64,000 bases of DNA from positions 9,198,001-9,262,000 of the forward strand of contig CM034411.1 of the NCBI GenBank assembly GCA_019925095.2, read 5' to 3'. The notes under the pieces were generated by a model, which saw nothing but the letters and a program-made list of their open reading frames with translations, made no database searches and was not told where the DNA came from. Numbering within the stretch: position 1 is the stretch's first letter; every line of letters begins with the position of its first letter. This document shows, piece by piece, positions 56,106 to 64,000 of the stretch. This stretch comes from Dendrolimus kikuchii. Its lineage: Eukaryota; Arthropoda; Insecta; Lepidoptera; Lasiocampidae. The position numbers were made by a program, and so were the translations under genes.

Positions 56106-57168
56106 TTTTAATTTATGTATAATGATATCAAATAAAAATGAAATTTATGTATGAAACTATCCTGAAGCTTTACTGGATCCAACGCAAAAAGACTGTTAAA
56201 ATCGGTTCAGAAACAAAAAGTTTTGCCTGAACCTGGCTGAACATAGATAAAAAAAATACACAACAAATTAAGAACCTACTTTTTTTTAAAGTAGTTTAAA
56301 TAACAGGAGACGTTCTATATCTATACGAAATCCTTACAACTATTTTAGGCATAATATTTACATGTTAACATAATAAGCTAAAAGAAGATAAGCATGCTTG
56401 TTCATTAGCCAATGTTTATTTTACTTACACTGTCTATCGATATGACAAACACTGACTGCATCGGCTTAGTATTGCACACCTTAGTTATAAGCAAGGAAAA
56501 TTAAACCTTATTCCTTAGGTCATAGAAAACAAAACAAATCTCTTGTGAGAACTTGTAAGAAGTGCATTCTTATTCCTTTAACGCCAAGGTCGAAGTACGG
56601 TGACCTATAGTTGAATGTCGCGTCCCGCACAGTACAAAGTGCAATTAAGCGACGCAATTAAATATTACTGGTTTAGTTTATGACTTACGTGTTCAAAAGG
56701 GCAAGTTTTATTAGTCGGTTTATCTTTGTAGAGTTGGAATCTATTTGAGTTAGATTCTGGTGTTAAATGTGACTGCTTGGATCTCCTCGAGTTATTTATT
56801 ACATATGACTAAATAACTCAGTGAGCTATGGAATATACCTAATCTATGCTAAGTTTTTAGTATTGTTGTATACTTTCTTTTGTTTTTCTTAATCACGATC
56901 TTAAGCCGATAGTAAACAGTTCATTGCTGTATTTCAACTTGGATGAATCAACCAAAGCAATCTATATAAACATAAACTTAAATTATTCAAGTATCCCGCC
57001 GTGTAGTTTCCGTTCAGCGCCTTTCAACCAAATTGATTCATTGATCAAATTTGATTGATCCGTCTGATATCAGTATTAACAGATATTGTACGGAGGCGTT
57101 GAGACCCACGTCCCCAATTTAGATTAAGCACGCATACCTATATGTGACTTAGTATCATCTATTACAGT
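56106..57168. other. no certain feature
   Basis: AT-rich. No exon, RNA gene or repeat end recognised. Confidence 0.35.
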
Positions 57169-57170
57169 TA

Positions 57171-57808
57171 CAGCGGAACCTCTTTAAGTCGAAATTGAAA
57201 GAAGCCAAAAAATTCGAGTTATAGAGTTTTCGACTTATGGAGGACTAGCTTCTGCCCGTGACTTCGTCCGCGTGGAATAGTATAGAAAAAAGTAAGCTAA
57301 AAAACCCCCGATTTTGAAACATTCTTCATTGGTGCTCCGCTCCTATTGGTCTTAGCGTGATGATATATAGCCTATAATAGCCTTCCTCGATAAATGGGCT
57401 ATCTAACACTGAAAGAATTTTTCAAATCAGTCCATTAGTTCCTGAGATTAGCGCGTTCAAGCAAACAAACAAACTCTTCAGCTTTATATAATAGTATAAG
57501 ATTTCGACTTAACCGTATTTTGTAAGGAAACATTCGACTTGTGGAGGTTAAGATTTATTCAACCCATAAGTAATCGAGTTGTAAAGGTTGTAAAATCAAA
57601 TATTGCTTGTTCGAAATACAGAGGTCCAATTTATTTTTTCGAGTTATAGAGGGAAAATAAGTACTGAATTTGCTTATAGGGACTCACTAATTATTTCGAC
57701 TTAAGAGGCTTCAGACTTCGAGCAATGGAGGAGGTTTTGGGGTTTTAGGGGAAGGGAACACAATTTTTTACGAGTTTGGGAGGTTTTCGACTTAAAAAGG
57801 TTCTACTG
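57171..57808. mobile_element. Tigger/pogo-like MITE with nested Helitron
   Basis: The left end CAGCGGAACCTCTTTAAGTC and the right end, read inward, CAGTAGAACCTTTTTAAGTC are inverted. TA is duplicated outside (57169-57170 and 57809-57810). Several TCGAGTTATAGAGG / TCGACTTATGGAGG-like units recur inside, all similar to the terminal repeat. No transposase. A Helitron-like copy occupies 57245-57501. Confidence 0.82.
57245..57501 (-). mobile_element. Helitron-like element, second family, complete
   Basis: CTAG at 57248-57245 and 5' TC at 57501-57500, set between host A and T of the Tigger-like MITE. Removing it rejoins a repeat unit of the host element (GGAGGA|TTTCGACTT). It is 257 bases, and the best-defined member of the family at 48293 and 48840. 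Confidence 0.82.
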
Positions 57809-58614
57809 TAATAGGTATTTATTCACGTTAAGGCCGACATCCTCGAGGATTTTTCGGTATTGATTTTTCGGGCGACAGCGGGGATTCTATAGACGCGGTC
57901 GTTTTTCAGCTGCATTATTATTTTACTGTGAATAAAATAAAGTAATATTCAAAAAATAAAATCATTTATCTCTCTTTATGAAGATGTAGTTTTTTTATCC
58001 TGTTTTGATATTATTGGAGTAGTAAAGTGGTTTCATGTCAACAATTTGTAGATAGTTTGGTAAATTTTTTTAACTTGAAATAAATATAGAAAATATCGTG
58101 CAGATTAATGATATTTTTTTTGGTAAATTATTGATCAGTTAATACCAACGAAAAGTTCTTGCGTGTGCACACCACTTTCGACCTTTTACGGCAACAGGAG
58201 CGTAAAGTCCCGTTTCCAACGCGATTAAAAAAAATTGAAACGAATTCAGTATTGTGATACCTTAGTATTCTTTTTCCACGGTTATGTTATGCAACCGGTT
58301 GTCCCAAAATTTTATTATCAACATCGACACCCAAATCCTCGGTAACGGTACCATAACAAGTTTACATTGGGAGACCCTCAATTATTCATACGTATACATA
58401 TTTCATGAATCACTTATCGGAAATGACTGTACGAAGGTCAGACATTTTCGAAACCTTGCACCAAAAAGTCCATTTACTCTTTCTTATCTTTATTATTCCT
58501 ACGTCTTCTGGTGTTTTAAGATCGTTAATTAAATATTTTATCGCTGTACATTAATTTACTTTTATGCATATACAAGTATATTTTCATATAGTTTAACTGA
58601 CATTTAACCGACGA

Positions 58615-59478
58615 ACGATTTTTTAACCGACTTAAAAAAGAAGGAAGTTCTTAATTCGTTCTGTAAATATATTTTAACGTATGTTCAGCCATAACCTTAT
58701 ATTTAGTATTTGAACCACTTTTGATTATTATTTTTGCATTCGATTCAGCTTCAGGATATTTCTAATATATAAAATTCTCGTGTCGCGGTGTTTGTTACCA
58801 AACTCAAACAAAAACAAACTCCTCCGAAATGGCTGAACCGATTTGTATGAAATTTTGTGCGCATATCGGGTAGGTCTGAGAATCGGCCAAAATCAATTTT
58901 CATAATCCTAAATGATCCCCCTAAATATTTTTTTATGATTCGGCATTAAAAAATACATATAACCATAAATTTTCACCTTTCTACCACCAACCCCTATTTT
59001 TCAATAGAGATATTTAATATTTTTCTACTCTCGGCAGGCGATAATTGATCAGTTACCACTCGATCGTTATTCCCGCCAGGCGTCTACCGGTGTCACTTCT
59101 CACGCCGTAAACACCACGGAGCAGGGATGAGAACGAAACCGTTGCTGCAGTCGGGTTCCAGATTATTATTTTTTAAGGGCAGCATAGCGTCTGCCGGGTA
59201 CGGCTAGTTTTCATATACATTTCATTGTTATTCAACACCATGTTATAATACAACTTAAAAGTGAAAAACTGTCAAAAAACGGTACCAACTTTAAGGATAA
59301 CTAAAAAGCATAAATTAAATATTTTCTACATTTTGAAATCGATGCCAAATAAAACATAAAAATTACTATATTTTGCAAATTTGTTGTGGTTTTTTATGTT
59401 TTATTTCGCACCGACTTCAAGATGTCATAGAAAATGGTTAGTTTTTACTTTAAGTTACTCTTGAAGTCGGTTTCTTTT
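58615..59478. repeat. fold-back dispersed repeat, copy 2, with nested Helitron
   Basis: Left edge TAACCGACTTAAAAAAGAAGG, right edge CTTGAAGTCGGTTTC. It is the same type as 28147-28805. Part of its interior (58761-59207) is a Helitron-like element. Confidence 0.55.
58761..59207 (+). mobile_element. Helitron-like element, third family
   Basis: Starts near TCTAATATATAAAATTCTCG and ends GGTACGGCTAG before a T. It contains CTCCGAAATGGCTGAACCG and GTCTGCCGGGTACGG. The base before TC is T rather than the usual A, so the 5' end is less certain. Confidence 0.65.
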
Positions 59479-59637
59479 AGGTTAGAAGAATTTTATTTAG
59501 CACTAAATTAAATTTGGTCTTATGAAAACCAAGTGTTGATAGAATCATCAATATCACTTGTGTATGTATTACTAAAATGTAAATAGTCGTACTGTTGTGT
59601 GCGTATACCACTATTACCATTATCATTTCAATTCATT

Positions 59638-59710
59638 TGTGGGGTTCTCTGGAAGAGATCGCTTTTTAGCCATAAGACCGCCCTTTGTGCATAATTTTAA
59701 TCTGTAAGTT
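59638..59710 (+). mobile_element. LINE-tail family with hairpin module, copy 9
   Basis: CTCTGGAAGAGATCGCTTTT, then AGCCATAAGACCGCCC and TTGTGCATAATTTTAATCTG. The plus-strand copy is close to consensus. Confidence 0.6.
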
Positions 59711-60904
59711 TATTTTTGTATCGGTGTACTATAAAGTGATCTATCTATCTATCGTGAAAAAACATCTTTTGTCAGTTATAAAGCTGATAATTATCAATCA
59801 TGAAACACCCTGGCCACTGATGATAACAAAGACACAAGGTACACCGTTGATAAGAAAAAATAACTGTTATGTATTTAGCCAGAAAAACATCACCCTTCAA
59901 GTTGGAGCCGAAAACTCTCAACTAACGCCCTATTACAGAGACTTCTTGTTAATAAAAAGTATTAAAAGTATTACAGGGCTCTATTTCTACATTTAAAGAA
60001 CAAGTATAACACAAAACCCATTCCTTTAATCTCCTAAGCCTTTGATAAACTAAAAACGTAAGATATAAAAGGGTTACATTGTAAACACAGCTGGGTTGAT
60101 ACTTTAAATATACCTACTCGAAACATTGCAGCTATGTTTACCTCAAGTTAAATGCCTTTAGTCACGAATTTTACATTTTAAATGTATACGACGACGATTA
60201 AGATTGAGGCTAAGGTGTACGTAATTGCCTGACTAGGCTAGCGGTACGTACCTGCGCAGTAACTAAATATTTGGTTGCGCAGTCGCCTGTTGTGTTGAGA
60301 GATTTGGACGTCGCTCAGCTCTAGTGTATTGGTGGTGACGCGCTAGGTACCCTTTACCAATATTTCCTTAGCGTCCCTAGCTTTCTTATAAAGTTATATC
60401 ACGGAAAACCAGTACAGGGATTGACCAGGGGCCTAATTCTGCTATTTCAATATCTTGGCACTGCGAAGATCTTCAAAGTTCTATTCCATTGGGATAGTGC
60501 CTAAAATTCGTATTCTACTAAATCCACGATAACTTCTCGATATCGTCGCGCTGGGATAATAGTAGAAAACATATGGTATCATTAGCAGAAAAGGCGTTAC
60601 CCGAAATAAAGTTATCGCAATAAAATAAAATAAAAATACATATAAAGTATCTAATGCCTTGCCACGGGCACGCCATTGGTGTTAACAGAATATCGAAACC
60701 AGGCAAACCTACGATTCAGACGATAGTGTCCGGCTATCTTGACGAGATAGTAATAGCACAATTGGGCCCCTGGCAGACAAATGTTTCTTATAGCTATTTT
60801 GGATTAAATGTTTTTTATGGTACCCTGGTGAGAAGCCGTCTCGAGAACCAACCGGTCGGACCGGAACCCTACCTGCCTCTGCCGCACAGTTGGTTCAGAA
60901 ATAT
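59711..60904. other. no certain feature
   Basis: AT-rich, becoming more GC-rich near 60,650-60,890. No protein motif or repeat end recognised. Confidence 0.35.
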
Positions 60905-61053
60905 TTTTTTTTATTATTGCAGGAGTTCAGCAGACAAAGACAAAGCGGTTACCATCGTCTATGGACATTTGCAACACCAAAGGTGCTACAAATGTGCTGC
61001 TGCTCTCTTAAGGGAGACTGGAACCTGATCACTAATGCCGGGACACAACTCAA
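60905..61053 (-). mobile_element. 310-bp SINE-like family, cut by the R1 insertion
   Basis: TTATTGCAGGAGTTCAGCAG to GGGACACAACTCAA, where the sequence switches to the T-run of the R1 element. The 5' half of the SINE should lie beyond the R1 element, outside the window. Confidence 0.8.
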
Positions 61054-64000
61054 TTTTTTTTTTTTTTTTGGCCAGGGGAAATCCGTTTGAGGACTAAGCC
61101 GCGACAGGCACAGAAGCCTGGGGGGATGTTCGCGACCTGTGTGAGTGTGTGGGATTCGCCAGATCGGGGGTGGCACTAGCGTGCCCGGTCAGAACCGGTG
61201 CCACGCTATTGCCACTCCCCAGTTAGGGATACCCACTAAAACCCCTGGGTGTTCCGTCCTGCGCCTTATGCCAGGGCTACGGGGAATTGGGCTTCCCGTC
61301 TCCGCATGCCCTGGCAGGCGTGGGCCCCCCTCACTGGGCCTCTTCAAATGCCGGGGGACTACCCCCCCGGCGACGTCATGGTCAAATCCGGCGTGGGGCG
61401 GTTTGTAACGCGCCCCACGGGAGGAGAGATAAGCGCGCGCGGAACACTCGCGCTCTCATCTCGACGGCATGTGCGGGTGAGTGAGAACCCCTATACCCCA
61501 AGGGGCCCCACCCGCGCCGCCCGCTTACGGTGGCCGAAGATCAAAGTCCGCCCTCCGGCGTCGGCGCGTCCTCCTTTGGCGGGAGCGGAGCAAGGATGTA
61601 CGCTCACGCTCCCGCTCCGCCTCCTCCTTCGCCAACATAACGTGCTCGCAGAAGGAGGAGACGGCATCCCATCCGGTGCGGCTCCCGACCATGGTGCGTA
61701 CCACGGCCGGGAGCGAGGTGTCAGATCCGGTGTGGGCGATGAGTTCCCGGCGCTGCTCGGTCCAGGCTGGACACTCCTGGAGTGTGTGCAGCGCCGTGTC
61801 CTCGTCGCCCGTGTCACAATGGTGGCACCCTGACGTGGGCTCGCGGCCGAGGCGACACAGGTACCTCCCGAAGCAACCGTGCCCCGTGAGGACCTGTGTC
61901 AGCCTGAACGTCAGGGTGCCGTGACGACGTCCTATCCAATCTTGCAGGACGGGCCTCACCGCCTCGATGGTAGCGGGGCCCGCGCTGGGGTGTCTAAGGC
62001 GTTCCTCCCAGACTCCTACGGCTACCTGGCGGAGCTCCGACCGGCACACCTCGATCTCGCGAGGCGCGGGTCTGGAGCCCCTGGCCAGGGCCTCTTTGCG
62101 CCACGTATATAGTGACGCCAGGACCCTGGCTTCCAGGTCCCATGGGAGGGATCCGGCGAGTAGCGAGGCCGCTTCGAAGGACACCGTACGGTATCCTCTT
62201 ATTGCCCTGACGGCCAATACACGCTGCGCCTGGCGAAGCAGCGCAGCGTTTCGGGCCGTCAGTCGGTCCGCCCATACAGGGGCCCCGTAGAGGGCCATCG
62301 ACCGTACGATGCCTTCGAAGAGTTTTCGGCACGTGGCGTTCGGCCCCCCGATGTTGGGGAGCAAGCGCGACAGCGCACCCGCTGCCCCCTTGAGTCTGGG
62401 GAGCAGCTGCCGAAAATGTGCCGAAAAATCCCACCGGCTATCGAGGACCAATCCTAGGTATTTCATGGTCCCCCCGATGCCGATGCGGATGCCTCCTACT
62501 ATGATTCCGGTGTCTGGAGGTGGACGATTACGAGGACCGTGAAACATCACGGCCTCGGTCTTCTGCAACGCCACCTCCAGTCCAAGACGCCGGATCCTGC
62601 CTACGATAGACGACACCCCAGCCGTGCCTCGAAGGCACGCCTGCCGATGGGTCCTCCCGCGCGCAGCGATCAACGTGTCGTCTGCGTAACATACGACGTT
62701 GACGCCCGGGAGGACCCGACACCTCAAAATCCAGTCGTATGCGATGTTCCACAGGAGGGGACCAAGAACCGACCCCTGTGGAACACCGCACACCATGGCT
62801 TGCCGATTCCATCCCTCGTGGACCGGGTAGATGACGGCTCTTTCATACAGATATGCCCCGACTATTCGGCGGAGGTAGGACGGCACCCGGAAGTACCGGA
62901 GTGCCTCCATGATGCACGGCCAGGGCAAGGAGTTGAAGGCATTGGCGATGTCTAAGGACACCGCCAACAGGACCTCGCCCTGGGAAATTGCGTCCTCCGC
63001 CAGGCCTCTTAGGCGCATGACCGCGTCGATTGTGGAGCGTCCCGTGCGGAAACCGAACTGGTTGTCCGCCAGATCCGGCCCCGTCGTCGATAGGTGCTGG
63101 ACGAGGCGGTCTACGATGATACGCTCAAAGAGCTTTCCGACCTCGTCCAGCAACACAATGGGCCGGTAGGCGGACGGTGAGTCCGCAGGGCGCCCCTCCT
63201 TACGCAGCAGGACCAGTTTTCCGGTCTTCCACCGTTGCGGGAACTGGCCCTGCTCCAAACATGCGCCGAAAAGCCTTATCAGTCGGGGCTCCAGGGCGTC
63301 GTAGGACAGAACCCACGCACGCCCTGGTATACCGTCGAGGCCAGGGGCGGTGTTCTTGGCCTTAAGCCGTAGCATGGCTGCCCCCAGCTCTGCCCGGTCC
63401 ACGATGGGCACAGGGTCTTCATCCGCGCTGGGCTCCGCTTCTGGCGGAACCATCGCAGGAGGCATATGCTCAGCCCGTGAAGGGAACAGAGCGCCAACCA
63501 CATCACATACGACGTCCCTGGGTAGAGACTCGGTTAGCGGGGGCGCCCATGCGCGGAGCTTGTTCCGCACCATCTTGAATGGGCGCCCCCAAGGGTCTTC
63601 ATTAATACTATCCAAGAGTTCTCCCCAGGCCGTGTTCTTCGCGTCGCGGATTGCAAATCGCAACGTTTCTCTGGCGCTCCTGTACCCCTCGTACAGCTGA
63701 GCCTCTACGGCCGCTGCGTCCGCTGCGCGGCGACGCCGTCTTCTGTGTCAGGTGTACTGGCGGTGCGCGCTATTGCACGCGCGTCTTAGCCCCTCCAGTA
63801 CGGGGTTCCACCAGTACACCTTACGGGAGGGCCGGAATCGGCCCCTCCTCGGCATCGCCGCATCGCAGACTCCAGTTACGAGCGACCGTAGGATTTCTGC
63901 CTCCTGCTCTATATTTAGATCGGGAGGGTCCACCTCGGGCTCTGACGCCCAAGTAGCGACAATCAGGGCCTCTTTGAACGCCTCCCGATTCAACTTTTGT
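61054..64000 (-). mobile_element. R1-clade LINE, long copy running off the right edge
   Basis: A 16-base T-run at 61054-61069 is the complement of its A-tail. 61070-61524 is the 3' UTR and the rest is ORF2. High GC (especially third positions) contrasts with the AT-rich surroundings. It inserted into a SINE-like copy. The RT part is complete, while endonuclease and ORF1 would lie outside the window. Shorter relatives are at 17063-17569 and, as UTR only, 27355-27905. Confidence 0.92.
61525..64000 (-). pseudogene. R1-like ORF2 (reverse transcriptase with CCHC finger), one in-frame stop
   Basis: The long frame (61525-63663 from its first Met, open further upstream) has the RT motifs NQFGFR near residue 201, SLDIANAFN near 236, GVPQGSVLGP near 293 and YADD at 326-329. 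The C-terminal finger C-X2-C-X9-H-X4-C is at 613-631 and the Arg-rich end RRTRRRRRADFDLRPP follows. This order, with the late CCHC finger, is typical of R1-clade elements. Upstream sequence to the window edge continues in the same frame (VDPPDLNIEQEAE, VYWWNPVLEGLRRACN) but is interrupted by a TGA at 63748-63750. This single nonsense codon would prevent a full product unless read through. The endonuclease is not in view. Confidence 0.9.

Noticed and set aside
61249..62955. Several plus-strand open frames, including one of 194 codons
   Set aside because: They lie opposite the GC-rich R1-like ORF2 and have no domain of their own. They are antisense shadows.

Overview
The window is eukaryotic, most likely from a butterfly or moth. 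It is AT-rich, has GT-AG introns, and is packed with dispersed repeats of kinds that I associate with Lepidoptera: an R1-clade LINE, RTE tails with ATAC repeats, Helitron-like ends finishing in CTAG, a maT-type mariner, and a Penelope-like element with a GIY-YIG domain. No database search was possible, so family names rest on protein motifs, element ends and recalled repeat features.

The one host gene I can name is plastin/fimbrin (fly Fim), on the minus strand. Eight consecutive coding exons lie between 15856 and 679. They join in frame without gaps and give about 382 codons: one canonical EF-hand, one degenerate EF-hand, the first calponin-homology domain, and most of the second. The initiating exon lies above 15856 and was not found. 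The exons for the second actin-binding half lie beyond the left edge.

The introns, and everything to the right of 15.9 kb, are mostly mobile DNA. By region: 0.1-4.3 kb holds a 205-bp MITE, a SINE, a plastin exon, LINE fragments and an internally deleted RTE element with target-site duplications (TSDs). 4.3-16 kb holds the other seven plastin exons among SINEs and RTE tails. 17 kb has a 5'-truncated R1 element with a perfect 15-bp TSD. 18.6-28.8 kb has nested SINEs, a Penelope-like tail and LINE 3' ends. 29.3-33.2 kb has a Helitron-like element interrupted by a maT mariner, then a Penelope-like element arranged as two nearly identical 641-bp inverted arms between 46-bp direct repeats. 35-54 kb has LINE tails, Helitron-like copies, a hAT-like MITE and a fold-back MITE. 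55.6-56.1 kb has an unrecognised open reading frame lodged in a dispersed repeat. 57-59.5 kb has a Tigger-like MITE and a fold-back repeat, each with a Helitron-like insert. 61-64 kb has a long R1-clade LINE that runs off the right end.

The elements do not form a pathway. What links them is the order of insertion, which several nested cases record. I found no convincing undescribed biological system. The items most worth checking are the unrecognised reading frame at 55.8 kb, the Penelope-like palindrome, a nine-copy family sharing a small hairpin module, and the abundant 310-bp SINE-like family.
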